NCBI RefSeq assembly: GCF_965363235.1
Contig: NC_134843.1
Coordinates: 52,695,535 to 52,759,534 of the forward strand
Length of the DNA: 64,000 bases
Direction: 5' to 3'
Source of the DNA: Mytilus galloprovincialis
Taxonomy: Eukaryota; Mollusca; Bivalvia; Mytilida; Mytilidae
How positions within the stretch are numbered: the stretch's first letter is position 1; each line of letters opens with the position of its first letter. Positions 52,200 through 64,000 of the stretch are shown in pieces. The notes under the pieces are model-generated. The model worked only from the letters and a program-made list of their open reading frames with translations, was not told the origin of the DNA and searched no databases. Both the position numbers and the translations under genes were made by a program.

Positions 52200-55165
52200 T
52201 ACATTTTGAACTTCTTCTAGAGAACCACTGAATGGAATGAAACCAAACATGGCATGAATGTTCCTTATGAGGTGCTGACCAAGTGTTGTTACTTTGTAGC
52301 CGATCCATCATCCAAGATGGCCGCCAGCGGGGGACTTAGTTTAACATAGGACGCTATGGGAAATGCATACAAATGACTTCTTTTAGAGAACCACTGAATG
52401 GAATGAAACCAAACATGGCATGAATGTGCCTTATGAGGTGCTGACCAAGTGTTGTTACTTTGTTGCCGATCCATCATCCAAGATGGCCGCCAGCCGGGGA
52501 CTTAGTTTAACATAGGACCCTATGGGAAATGCATACACATGACTTCTTTTAGAGAACCACTGAATGGAATGAAACCAAACATGGCATGAATGTTCCTTAT
52601 GAGGTGCTGACCAAGTGTTGTTACTTTGTAGCCGATCCATCATCCAAGATGGCCGTCAACGGGGGACTTAGTTTAACATAGGACAATATGGGAAATGCAT
52701 ACAAATGACTTTTTTTAGAGAACCACTGAATGGAATGAAACCAAACATGGCATGAATGTTCCTTTTGAGGTGTTGACCAAGTGTTGTTACTTTGTTGCTG
52801 ATCCATCATCCAAGATGGCCACCAGCCGGGGACTTAGTTTAACATAGGACCCTATGGGAAATGCATACAAATGACTTCTTTTAGAGAACCACTGAATCGA
52901 ATAAAACCAAACATAGCATGAATGTTCCTAATGGGGTGCTGACCAAGTGTTGTTACTTTGTAGCCGATCCATCATCCAAGATGGCCGCCAGCGGGGGACT
53001 TAGTTTAACATAGGACCCTATGGGAAATGCATACAAATCACTTCTTCTAGAGAACCACTGAATGGAATTAAACCAAACATAGCATGAATGTTCCTTATGG
53101 AGTGCTGACCAAGTGTTGTTACTTTGTAGCTGATCCATTATCCAAGATGGCCGCCAGCAGGGGAGTTAGTTTAACATAGGACCCTATTGGAAATGCATAC
53201 AAATCACTTCTTCTAGTGAACCACTGAATGGAATGAAACCAAACATGGCATGAATGTTCCTTATGTGGTGCTGACCAAGTGTTGTTACTTTGTAGCCGAT
53301 CCATCATCCAAGATGGCCGCCAGCGTGGGACTTAGTTTAACATAGGACCCTATGGGAAATGCATACAAATGACTTCTTTTAGAGAACCACTGAATGGAAT
53401 GAAATCAAACATGGCATGAATGTTCCTAATGTGGTGCTGACCAAGTGTTGTTACTTTGTAGCCGATCCATTATCCAAGATTGCCGCCAGCGGGGGACTTA
53501 GTTTAACATAGGACCCTATGGGAAATGCATACAAATGACTTCTTTTAGAGAACCACTGAATGGAATAAAACCAAACATTGCATGAATGTTCCTTATGAGG
53601 TGCTGACCAAGTGTTGTTACTTTGTAGCCGATCCATCATCCAAGATGGCCGCCAGCAGGGGACTTAGTTTAACATAGGACCCTATGGGAAATGCATACAA
53701 ATGACTTCTTTTAGAGAACCACTGAATGGAATAAAACCAAACATGGCATGAATGTTCCTTATGAGGTGCTGACCAAGTGTTGTTACTTTGTAGCCGATCC
53801 GTCATCCAAGATGGCCGTCAGTGGGGGACTTAGTTTAACATAGGACAATATGGGAAATGCATACAAATCACTTCTTCTAGTGAACAACTGAATGGAATGA
53901 AACCAAACATGGCATGAATGTTCCTTATGTGGTGCTGACCAAGTGTTGTTACTTTGTAGCCTATCCATCATCCAAGATGGCCGCCAGCGGGGGACTTAGT
54001 TTAACATAGGACCCTATGGGAAATGCATACAAATGACTTCTTTTAGAGAACCACTGAATGAAATGAAACCAAACATGGCATGGATGTTCCTAATGTGGTG
54101 CTGACCAAGTGTTGTTACTTTGTAGCCAATCCATTATCCAAGATTGCCGCCAGCGGGGGACTTAGTTTAACATAGGACCCTATGGGAAATGCATACAAAT
54201 GACTTCTTTTAGAGAACCACTGAATGGAATAAAACTAAACATTGCATGAATGTTCCTTATGAGGTGCTGACCAAGTGTTGTTACTTTGTAGCCGATCCAT
54301 CATCCAAGATGGCCGCCAGCAGGGGACTTAGTTTAACATAGGACCCTATGGGAAATGCATACAAATGACTTCTTTTAGAGAACCACTGAATGGAATAAAA
54401 CCAAACATGGCATGAATGTTCCTTATGAGGTGCTGACCAAGTGTTGTTACTTTGTAGCCGATCCGTCATCCAAGATGGCCGTCAGTGGGGGACTTAGTTT
54501 AACATAGGACAATATGGGAAATGCATACAAATCACTTCTTCTAGTGAACAACTGAATGGAATGAAACCAAACATGGCATGAATGTTCCTTATGTGGTGCT
54601 GACCAAGTGTTGTTACTTTGTAGCCTATCCATCATCCAAGATGGCCGCCAGCGGGGGACTTAGTTTAACATAGGACCCTATGGGAAATGCATACAAATGA
54701 CTTCTTTTAGAGAACCACTGAATGAAATGAAACCAAACATGGCATGAATGTTCCTAATGTGGTGCTGACCAAGTGTTGTTACTTTGTAGCCAATCCATTA
54801 TCCAAGATTGCCGCCAGCGGGGGACTTAGTTTAACATAGGACCCTATGGGAAATGCATACAAATGACTTCTTTTAGAGAACCACTGAATGGAATAAAACT
54901 AAACATTGCATGAATGTTCCTTATGAGGTGCTGACCAAGTGTTGTTACTTTGTAGCCGATCCATCATCCAAGATGGCCGCCAGCAGGGGACTTAGTTTAA
55001 CATAGGACCCTATGGGAAATGCATACAAATGACTTCTTTTAGAGAACCACTGAATGGAATAAAACCAAACATGGCATGAATGTTCCTTATGAGGTGCTGA
55101 CCAAGTGTTGTTACTTTGTAGCCGATCCATCATCCAAGATGGCCGCCAGTGGGGGACTTTTGAAT
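52200..55165 (+). repeat. 166-bp tandem array, 18 copies
   Basis: The word 'ccaagatggccgccag' (with variants) recurs every 166 bp from about 52310 to 55132 with no length change. Units read 'cttcttttagagaaccactg', 'accaaacatggcatgaatgt', 'gtgctgaccaagtgttg'. From about 53460 the units repeat as blocks of four (664 bp): the variant 'ccgtcagtggggg' at 53814 returns at 54478, 'gcctatccatcatcc' at 53959 at 54623, 'ccaatccattatccaag' at 54126 at 54790. Many minus-strand open frames of about 62 codons are a by-product. Confidence 0.97.
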
Positions 55166-55298
55166 GAAATTAAACATGTTCCTTTCCTTATAAATGAGGT
55201 TGTGTTGTCACTTTTAGCCAAATTTTATATTTTTTTATATGATTTCAAAAACCCAAGTAGAATCAGGTGAGCGATACAGGCTCTTGAGAGCCTCTAGT

Positions 55299-56000
55299 TC
55301 TATGTAATGACCGCCTTCATTAATGAGACAGCAACGACAAAACACAATGTCATGTAACACAAATTTGTCTAATGAGTACTTATTGATATTTGTTTTGGAA
55401 AAATTATGAGTGTAGATTGATCTGAACTAGTTTTTTGTACAAATATAACTGCTGATATTTCAATTCGATACATTAGGAGTTTTGCTTTTTGGGGGTCTAC
55501 AAATTGTTTTTGTCGTTTGCATTGTTCTATATTAGGTCATCTCGAGACCGTTTATACCTTATTATACGGTATGGTGATTCCATATATTCATGTACTTAAT
55601 CTTTGGTGGATATGTGTCTCTTTGATAATCATGTCACATCTTTTAATCTTTATAAAAAAGATGAATTGAACTATGAAAATTTTGTATGTGGCTTAACTGC
55701 AATTAAAATATTCTGCCAAGTTGAGACATGTAATTGCAATCATGCCAGTCAGGCGTGTTTTGTGTATCAAATTAAATCTAATATATATTCACTGATAACA
55801 CAATTTATAACATTTAATTATCAAACATTGAGGATTAATCAATCTTCAAATAAAAATAAAGTTTCGAAGCCATGGAAGACGTTTACTATGACTTAACTTT
55901 GATATTTATTGATATTCTGTACATGTACTAGATGTTGTGAATATGTTCTGACGAGACTTTTTGTCAGAGTTGTTATAAGTTTTATTATAGACCTAGCTGA
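55299..56000. other. Intergenic
   Basis: No supported gene. The open frame at 55603-55896 shows no domain and has AT-driven composition. Confidence 0.45.
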
Positions 56001-56651
56001 GTTTGGAATTTTGGAAGCCGGAACGGGACCTTCAGTTGGAGTATCATTTTAGTACGATATATCATTATCGGACTTCTGTCATTATATCTCGTGTGTGGTG
56101 TAGTACTACTTTTTCATTTAGTACAAATCGGACGGGGAGATGACGAGATTGCGAAAAATACACGTCAGAAGATATTTTTTCTTTTTAAATTCATCAGTTT
56201 CCTTGTAGATGGATCAATTTTGTCGTATACCATATTTCTCGTAGGAAACTTTGAAGTGGCCCTACCGTTTTTCTCGAAACCGACTGCTGACGTCAACTGG
56301 AAGGCGTGGTCTCTCTCGCTTGTATGTTTCATAGACATATTACTTGGAGTAGTAGAGATGGTGTTAACGATTCGTAAGTTAATGTGTGGTCCATGGCGAA
56401 TTGAAAACGCACCCTTACCAGAAAAAGCCGAAACTTTACCTTATACACGAGAACCTTATCCTGATAGAACAAAAGATCTTAAGATGAATATATATACAAG
56501 AAAGATAATTCTACGTCGATTGAAACTGACTATTCACCTGCCTGGAACACATATCATTCAAAAAGTAAAACAGGCTATTAAATGTGGAGAGATACTACAT
56601 CTAGATATGTGTATAATCAATCTAACTTACATTTCATTACAATATAATTAA
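56001..56651 (+). CDS. Hypothetical multi-pass membrane protein, exon
   Basis: Open from the TGA at 55998 to the stop at 56649, without a convincing Met at the front, so probably a 3' exon entered from an acceptor such as 'tatcattttag' (56042-56052). It encodes three hydrophobic helices: IIIGLLSLYLVCGVVLLFHL, then FFLFKFISFLVDGSILSYTI, then LSLVCFIDILLGVVEMVLTI, separated by charged loops (GDDEIAKNTRQK; KPTADVNWK). A Pro-rich tail (LPYTREPYPDRTKD) follows. Balanced codon use and the alternation of helices and charged loops argue for real protein. Everything after about 56480 may be intronic or run-on. I do not recognise the family. No partner exon was found on either side. Confidence 0.5.
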   Translation, partial: VWNFGSRNGTFSWSIILVRYIIIGLLSLYLVCGVVLLFHLVQIGRGDDEIAKNTRQKIFFLFKFISFLVDGSILSYTIFLVGNFEVALPFFSKPTADVNWKAWSLSLVCFIDILLGVVEMVLTIRKLMCGPWRIENAPLPEKAETLPYTREPYPDRTKDLKMNIYTRKIILRRLKLTIHLPGTHIIQKVKQAIKCGEILHLDMCIINLTYISLQYN

Positions 56652-58138
56652 TTTTGCTATAGATTGACGATACATTTATTCTTGTATATTGTTAAGAAAG
56701 ATTTGTAGATAAGAACAATAATATTTTAATTCCTTACAAAAGAGCTGATCAAAAGACAGCTAGTTTATTTGTGAATCCCGTTTTGTACTAGATCTTGTCA
56801 CACGTTTTCCAAGAACATATGGCAGTGTCACATTTTTATGGTAAACAATGAGGATAAAAGTACCAGTTGTTGAAATAAACAGCATTATGGTAAAGGCTTT
56901 TAAATCATAGAGAAGTTAAATTTTCAATTCAAAATCGGCAGGTCATTAAAATTATGTGCATTTTCCAAGTCAGTATCCTGTACTTAAGTGGGTATCGGGT
57001 TTTGCTGCGTTATATATTAATTTTTGTTTATTTTTTGTACATAACGTAGGCCGTTAGTTTTCTCGTTTGAATTGTTTCTACTTGATAAGACTCGACATAA
57101 TCTCAGTCTCGTCCTGTCTACATTAAAGTTTTTTACCTTTACAATTCCGAATCAGCCCATACACCTAAATTATAAATTGATCTTACACATTCAAGGTAAT
57201 TTAGTAGTTCATTGCCATTAAATCAAAAGATCTAATTTATAGTGAAAATAATCTAGGATTTTCGGTGTTGATTAAATTAAGATGGTCACTTTTAATTATA
57301 CATGTATTAATTTTATAATTTTGTCCAATCAACTTTGACTTCCTTAAAACTCTGAATATGTCTTAACTATATATTGATATTACAGAACGGCAGGTTGTTT
57401 GATAGTTTGGTTCATGACTATTAAATTGCACATGTTTTAGGATTTATGTAAATTTTTAAAGGTGTCTATCTGAATTCTGGCTTAACTGAAACTTTTAGCA
57501 TTTTTAACTTATTAGTTTAATCCTTAAATTATCAGCAACATACAAAATTTAAAAGTCAAGACTGAATTTATAAGGTCTAAACAAATCGAGGCTAAGTCAA
57601 GAGTGGTAAAGATAGGTCAAGATTGAGTTGAGATGGATGAGCATTTTTAGAAACTATTTTTTTCTGATGGAGTATTTATTCCCCGGTGGTTCACCAGCTC
57701 AGCAGTCAAAACTCAAAGTCAAAAGTCAAAACCCTCATTATTGGCTGTCAAAACATTAGGCTGTTGCCCATACCTATACAAATATATGTTTAATATTCAT
57801 TTTAAGTGTTTGTCTAGATTTTCCACCATCAGGAAATCTTCAACCGTTATAATTGAAAGCCTTGACTTTATCAGAACCAAAGAAGTTGAATAGGTTTATT
57901 ACCAAAAAGGACTAAGCATTATAGCAAAATCTATCTAAAATGAATTTTGACTGAAAGAGGCGAAACATTAGTTTATTGATTTATTGATTTATTAACAATC
58001 AATTAACAAACGTTTGTTATAGTTGATGTTAACACCGACATACAGATAACCAATTCAATTCAAGAAAGTAGATGCCTTCAAGTGAAACCTCCATGCTGTA
58101 AAATGTCTATCTTACTAATATATAGTACTATCATAAAA
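56652..58138. other. Intergenic, AT-rich
   Basis: No gene seen. 57025-57072 is a minus-strand scrap of the 'aagatgtggtatg' repeat ('acgtaggccgttagttttct'). Confidence 0.45.
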
Positions 58139-58139
58139 A

Positions 58140-58335
58140 TGAACACAGGTAATGAGTCAAAGGGAAAACGACCAGAAAATATAGTAGGAAATAGCACAAG
58201 GGCATCAGTGGGTGTTCAACACAGCGATATAATCCCTCTTCTGGAAGCAGACTTCAGCTGGCCGCTGAACAATAATGATATCAAGTTCGACGTAATAGAC
58301 GCCAATCGATACTATCTACAACCAAACTAACACGA
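58140..58335 (-). repeat. Retroelement tail fragment, inverted
   Basis: 'agggcatcagtgggtgttca' and 'cttcagctggccgctgaaca' are a diverged inverse of the tail at 51560-51660. The open frame here (58082-58330) is therefore not a gene. Confidence 0.55.
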
Positions 58336-58965
58336 GGCTAGATGTAACTGAGGGCAGGCGAATATCCAACTGGGTGTAATATGTTTAAAGAAACCTCAAT
58401 CATTGCCGGTATAAACATAGAAGCTTCGGAATAAACATACACAAAAACAATTAATATAACATTGAAAGGCTTATGTCCTTTAAACATTGTTGAGATAGTA
58501 GGGATCAAGTAAATGCTCTTATATTACCGCTTCCTTTTTTAAATTTAAATCGTATTATTTCCTCTGCCATGAAACACCTAAAGGTAACAATAAAAAAGTC
58601 AACCAGAAAATAATCTTATGTAGTTGTATGAAAATGATGACGTACTGATAAGTAATGGAAGTTGATTTTTATTTCAAGACTCTTTTGGGACAAAAGGTTA
58701 ACAAACGAGAAACTTATCACAGTCTTGATATAAGGTTGAGATACGGAAAAAAAATAAATCTTTAAATCGTACATGTACAACAGACTTGAAAAATAATATA
58801 CTTGAAGTTAAATGGTTATTCATTAAACAGACACGTGTATGCTTTTATAACGATGTTGTGAATTTTCAAATGTTGAATAATAAAAACTAAAACAGAACAA
58901 CATTTGTTGTGATTTCAAACTTGAAATGCAAGAGAATCCATTTTTAAAATGCTTTATACGGATTA
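58336..58965. other. Intergenic
   Basis: AT-rich; no coding signal or repeat recognised. Confidence 0.4.
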
Positions 58966-60616
58966 TTTTTCTTCAAATCAGACTAAATATTCACAGGAAA
59001 GGCAATACTTACAGTATCATTATTCGTGAAATATTCAATCTGCAATATTTACAATGTAATCATGTTCAACATATAAAAACATAAATTATAATAAAATAAT
59101 TAGTAAATCAAACTTGTTCACAATCCTGTATGTGTAATTTTTTCTATAATATTGTCAGATACTTTTCATTAATACATGTGCTTTACTTAGAATTTCAAAG
59201 GATAAATCCGAAAAGGTAGATAAATTATACATTTAACCATATTAACATTATAATTTTATTACGTGAATAAGATAACCAAGGGATCTGTCAGGGGATCTCA
59301 AGACGATAATTTATGACTTGACAAGTATATTTTCTTAATATGTAAAAGCTGTTGTGTAAAAAATGACGGTAACAATGCAATTGTTTTATCTGTACATTTG
59401 CCAAAACTCTGTGAATTATTTTTCCTACGTTGTATGATCTCTACCTACGTGAGTTTTTCCCAAACTGCTGTCATGTCTTTTTAATCAGATATTTGCTGGC
59501 GATACCTTCAAATTGTAAAGATTTGAGTTAGATTATAGTAAAATGCAAATTATTTGTGTACTGAGGTACAACATATAATAAAGGGGTATAAGATTCAATT
59601 CAAACAAAAATTTAAATACGACCTTTTTGTGTTTGTTTCAAACAACGTGAACATTAAAAAGTGCAATAAGAAAATAATTCTCTAGTATCCGTTAGTTTGG
59701 GTTGATATGGTCGAAATGAGACCAACTACATCGCAAAAGTATTTTTGGCTTGCAATCAATAGTTCAACCTTAGATGAACTCGTATATATACGTGTAATCT
59801 TAACTGTAACTCTTCACTGAAGATGAATAACGTATGCTTTAGTGGTTTTTTAGACTTCTTATAATTAGGATTTTTGTTCTAGTATGTTATGAATAAGATA
59901 TGTAAATTTAATTCAATCGTTGAATTTGACAGCGCTAAATACCCTTTAATTGCGTGTCTTTTAATTACAATAGATCGTATCGCTAACCATGCTAACCGTA
60001 TGATTATAATTTGATACATTGTTAAATGAAATATCGTCAGTTCACAAAGTAATATATAATCACTAAATCGGAGCCTGAATTTAGTCAACATTTCAGCTAA
60101 TCTTTAAACATGTTAAATGCATACAATTGATAACTGAATATTGAATGTGATGCCTTTCAAGATTACTAGTCTTGCAGTAATTAAATATGTAAATACATCA
60201 TCTAAATATGAAGAGATCATGCCCGATTGCCAAAAGCAAACACTGTTCACTTAAGACCAAAAGACTATAACTGAACATCCTTATACAATGATTAATGCAT
60301 ACAACGTCGAACGGAGTGAAAAGATACGAAAGACCAAATAAAGATCAAGTGGAATAAAAACAGACAACACCATTGACAGAAATAGAAAACCCCAAAAGAC
60401 AAACTGCAAGCACAGAACATTACATATATACAAATGTAACTATAAACTGAGCAACACGCCCCATACCACAAAACAGGGCAAAGTCATGCATGTCATTGTA
60501 ACAGTTATTTTTTCAATGTGGTAATTATAAAAAAAAAACAACATAAAAGAGCACGTATCATATTGTTTTTTGATTGAAAATCTTTAATTAAAAAAAAAAT
60601 CAAAAAAGATTAATTC
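58966..60616 (+). repeat. Direct duplication, copy A (1.65 kb)
   Basis: Matches 62347-64000 with only occasional differences, at an offset of 3382-3384 bp ('ggaaaggcaatacttacagt' at 58996 and 62378; 'gggatctcaagacgataat' at 59292 and 62680). It contains an inverted retroelement tail at 60225-60480 that is present in both copies. No gene. Confidence 0.9.
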
Positions 60617-60939
60617 ATTCCTTGTATAATTTCATGTGAAAACATTTACAATAAAAAAGAAATTTGGCATGTTAAAACTTACATTGTAAATAACATATGT
60701 TGCTTTCAATTTTCTATTCAGAATATGCACTTAGAATTGACGAAAATTGTAATGCTTTTTTTATTTACGATTAATCGACTTTTGTTTTGGTTCGAAGCTA
60801 ACATATCTCTTGAAAGATAAATAAGTCAACCGATAATGATTACCAAAGTTGTGTCACAACATCAATCAACTTAACTGTATAAAAGAAGGATTTTATTCAA
60901 ACCGTTCTCTTTTTCACATTTTGTTTTGGATTCTTGATA
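60617..60939. other. Intergenic between duplicate and channel pseudogene
   Basis: AT-rich. No feature recognised. Confidence 0.4.
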
Positions 60940-62346
60940 TATGAACAAACATTTGATGATATTTCTAATCTTGGGAGGCAACTAATAAAAGATTTCACCT
61001 CATCTTGATCTAAGATTAAACAAAAAGGACATAGCTGATTTATATAGTATGGCCTTTATTGCTGCAATACACGAGTATAAGAAAATTTCTGGGGCACGAA
61101 ATCTGGTGAAGGAAAAGCTCAGAATACTAAATGTGTCATTAACACGTTTACAAAGAACAACCACATTGATTCCGTTAAAAAACGTTTCTAATTATTTTGT
61201 CTTCAAAGTTTATGTACCATAATTAATATAGGATTAAACGCCTTTTGAAATGACTCTATTGGTGTATAAACTCGACCAATTCACTCACAATAAAGCAAAC
61301 GTCCGATTATGTTTGTGAAGTGACTTGGTTCAGTATATACAACAATAACTTCCTTTCCAAAGTAATTTAATCATAATCATTCTTTAAAACTGGAGATAAA
61401 GGAATTATTTTCCACACTCGTAACCTTCGTCACACGTAAATTGTATATTTAAGCCATTGAATTGGCCTGGCGTATGCATATCTTTGTTGGTTAACGCAAA
61501 AATATGAACCCCCTAAAATGTGCTAATTGATTAAAACCAAACTACAAAAACTCATATAACATTCAAACGCAAGGTGAAAATAAATTTTGCTAACGTCAGG
61601 CCGAATTGTCGTGTAATCGCTGCCATTTTGTTAACAATGATTACGAAAAGAATATCGGTGTATCTAAAAAAAAAAAAAAAACAAGGCCAAGTACAACTAC
61701 TGTAAGTCCTCTCGACCAATCATATCAACGAATTTCCGAATATGCAAATCATATAAGACATATATGGAAATATGGAGATCGCATGTTAACTATCAGTCAA
61801 CCAGTTTAGCAGAGTGAGTGTCATTTAAGTTGTGCACAATCTAGTACTTGTTCGACCGATATTAAGTATTGCCCATTTGATTTACAAGCATTCTCTACTC
61901 AACTGTTTCCAGAGTACGCACATGGCAATGTTATTCTCAAATCGGAAATGGAAACCTTTGATTTTAAGTACGCCGTATCAAAAAAGGAATAGAGCATAAC
62001 AGCAAATTCTATAAATGTCGAAGTTGATTAAAACGTTTTATTCATTGGTCAGATTTTACATTACAATATCGTAGAATCCTAGTTTTTTTTTATCCTTGAA
62101 CCTAGTATTCTTAGTGTATTACTTAATTTTGCAATTTTGCTGGTGTTTTGTATTCCTTCTGCGTCTGGCGAACGAAGATCACTTGCGTTTACTACATAAC
62201 TAACTTTTATCGTTTTTATAACTATGGTGACGGACATACTACCAGCCTGCAAACTAATTTCATATTTCAATAGTTTACCTAAGGTTCGACTCTTTTGTAG
62301 CGTTTTATTGCATTTTGTATAGTATGGAGCATTTCTTTGCATCACA
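60940..62346 (+). pseudogene. Second Cys-loop channel copy, strongly decayed
   Basis: Paralogue of the channel at 1176-2591. 60945-61110 aligns with its N-terminal part ('aacatttgatgatatttcta', 'gagattaaac' type words; 'cctttattgctgcaatacac' against 'gtttattgcttcaatattgg'). 61830-61990 aligns with the Cys-loop ('tgttcgaccgatattaagta', 'tgcccatttgatttacaagc'). 62080-62340 covers M1-M3 ('cttctgcgtctggcgaacga', 'ggacatactaccagcctgca') with a stop inside M2 (at 'tacataactaac'). Several stops and frameshifts are present, the middle of the ligand-binding domain is replaced by unrelated sequence, and the copy ends after M3 where duplicate copy B begins. M4 is lost. It is non-functional. Confidence 0.85.
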
Positions 62347-64000
62347 TTTTTTTTTCAAACAGACTAAATACTTCACAGGAAAGGCAATACTTACAGTATC
62401 ATTCATTCATTATTCGTGAAATATTCAATCTACAATATTTACAATGTATTCATGTTCAACATATAAAAACATAAATTATAATAAAATAATTGGTAAATCA
62501 AACTTGTTCACAATCCTGTATGTGTAATCTTTTCTATAATATTGTCAGATACTTTTCATTAATACATGTGCTTTACTTAGAATTTCAAAGGATAAATCCG
62601 AAAAGGTAGATAAATTATACATTTAACCATATTAATATTATAATTTTATTACGTGAATTAGATAACCAAGGGATCTGCCAGGGGATCTCAAGACGATAAT
62701 GTATGACTTGACAAGTATATTTTCTTAATATGTAAAAGCTGTTGTGTATAAAATGACGGTAACATTGCAATTTTCTTAGCTGTACATTTGCCAAAACTCT
62801 GAATTATTTTTCCTACGTTGTATGATTTCTACCTACAAATGTACGTGAGTTTTTTCCCAAACTGCTGTCATGTCTTTTTAATCAGATATTTGCTGGCGAT
62901 ACCTTCAAATTGTAAAGATTTTAGTTAGATTATAGTAAAATGCAAATTATTTGTGTACTGAGTTACAACATATAATAAAGGGGCATAAGATTCGATTCAA
63001 ACAAAAAATTAAATACGACCTTTTCGTGTTTGTTTCAAACAACGTGAACATTAAAAAGTGCAATGAGAAAATATTTCTCTAGTATCCGTTAGTTTGGGTT
63101 GATATGGTCGAAATGAGACCAACTACATCGCAAAAGTATTTTTGGCTTGCAATCAATAGTTCAACCTTAGATGAACTCGTATATATACGTGTAATCTTAA
63201 CTGTATCTCTTCACTGAAGATGGATAACGCATGCTTTAGTGGTTCTTTAGACTTCTTATAATTAGGATTTTTGTTCTAGTATGTTATGAATAAGATATGT
63301 AAATCTAATTCAACCGTTGAATTGACAGCGCTAAATACCCTTTAATTACGTGTCTTTTAATAACAATAGATCGTATCGCTAACCGTATGATTATATTTTG
63401 ATACATTTTTAAATGAAACATCGTCGGTTCACAAAGTAATATATAATCACTAAATCGGAGCTTGAATTTAGTCAACATTTCAGCTAATCTTTAAACATGT
63501 TAAATGCATACAATTGATTACTGAATATTGAATGTGATGCCTTTCAAGATTACTAGTCTTGCAGTAATTAAATATGTAAATACTTTATCTAAATATGAAG
63601 AGATCATGCCCGATTGCCAAAAGCAAAAACTGTTCACTTAAGACCAAAAGACTATCACTGAACATCCTTATACAATGATTAATGCATACAACGTCGAACG
63701 GAGTGAAAAGATACGAAAGACCAAATAAAGATCAAGTGGAATAAAAACAGACAACACCATTGACAGAAATAGAAAACCCCAAAAGACAAACTGCAAGCAC
63801 AGAACATTACATATATACAAAATGTAACTATAAACTGAGCAACACGCCCCATACCACAAAACAGGGCAAAGTCATGCATGTCATTGTAACAGTTATTTTT
63901 TCAATGTGGTAATTATAAAAAAAAAACATAAAAGAGCACGCATCATATTGTTTTTTGATTGAAAATCTTTAATTAAAAAAAAATCAAAAACGATTTATTC
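62347..64000 (+). repeat. Direct duplication, copy B
   Basis: Collinear with 58966-60616 to the last base of the window, so it may continue beyond. Small differences include an extra 'cattcatt' near 62403 and a missing 'gctaaccat' near 63380. Confidence 0.9.

Larger units (their letters stand above)
52113..55298 (+). mobile_element. Helentron/pearl-like element carrying a satellite array
   Basis: The left end is a hairpin, 'agctcacctggcccgaaggg' continuing 'ccaagtgagct', followed by 'ggcgtccgtcgtccgtcg'. The right end is the hairpin AGGCTCTTGAGAGCCT (55278-55293) followed directly by CTAG and TT. A 3' hairpin plus CTAG is typical of rolling-circle (Helitron/Helentron) elements, and the layout of terminal parts around tandem repeats resembles the bivalve 'pearl' elements. 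There is no Rep/helicase frame, so it is non-autonomous. Family assignment is inference. Confidence 0.7.

Noticed and set aside
52111..55133. Series of about twelve similar minus-strand open frames of 61-66 codons in a row
   Set aside because: They are the same chance frame read once per 166-bp unit of the satellite. The unit length is not a multiple of three and the peptides carry no domain.
52200..55165. CRISPR-like regular array
   Set aside because: Units are contiguous 166-bp repeats without variable spacers, in animal DNA, inside a transposon-like shell.
58082..58330. 82-codon frame that looks protein-like
   Set aside because: It is an inverted, diverged copy of the retroelement tail also seen at 51.56-51.66 kb.

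Overview
The window is AT-rich animal nuclear DNA with spliced genes and a dense load of interspersed repeats. The repeat families (tails containing 'aagatgtggtatg', retroelement tails ending 'gttgcctttattt', 'agctcacctggcccgaagggcc' elements with tandem cores, 'cagtggcggatccag' MITEs) are ones I recall from bivalve molluscs, mussels of the genus Mytilus above all. Together with the gene content (B-box/NHL TRIM-like protein, HARBI1-like nuclease, Cys-loop channel copies) this suggests a mytilid bivalve. That assignment is inference; no database search was possible.

Left part (1-17 kb): a Cys-loop ligand-gated channel pseudogene on + (1176-2591) lies tail to tail with a peroxisomal sarcosine/pipecolate oxidase-like gene on -. 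I could assemble all nine oxidase exons (16840 down to 2665, 382 codons plus stop) with splice sites and phases that agree throughout. Its 7.7 kb first intron is packed with mobile DNA: a 5'-truncated reverse-transcriptase element, a 1.34 kb terminal-inverted-repeat element full of TACGAAAC motifs, and a 3.05 kb inverted-repeat element with palindromic arrays and a 6-bp target duplication.

Middle (17-33.6 kb): a motif-rich element (CTGTCGTG type), several MITEs, a Tc1/mariner remnant joined to a retroelement tail, one intact intronless TRIM-like gene (21470-23176, -), and a decayed second copy of oxidase exons 2-3 with flanking intron at 29.5-30.5 kb, in which a 38-39 bp unit has been amplified.

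33.66-42.42 kb: a complete, apparently young Ty3/gypsy retrotransposon with near-identical 1.2 kb LTRs, one 1626-aa Gag-Pol frame and a C-terminal chromodomain.

Right part (42-64 kb): a DEDDh exonuclease-like gene broken by small indels, diverged tandem repeats, a HARBI1-like exon whose first catalytic Asp is Tyr, a Helentron/pearl-like element carrying 18 copies of an exact 166-bp repeat with a 664-bp higher-order period, a hypothetical multi-pass membrane exon (56.0-56.65 kb), and a 1.65 kb direct duplication flanking a second, strongly decayed copy of the channel gene.

The convincingly functional host genes are the oxidase and the TRIM-like gene. The gypsy Gag-Pol frame is also intact. 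Much of the rest is repeat-derived or broken. I found no CRISPR, no operon and no intact tRNA or rRNA gene.
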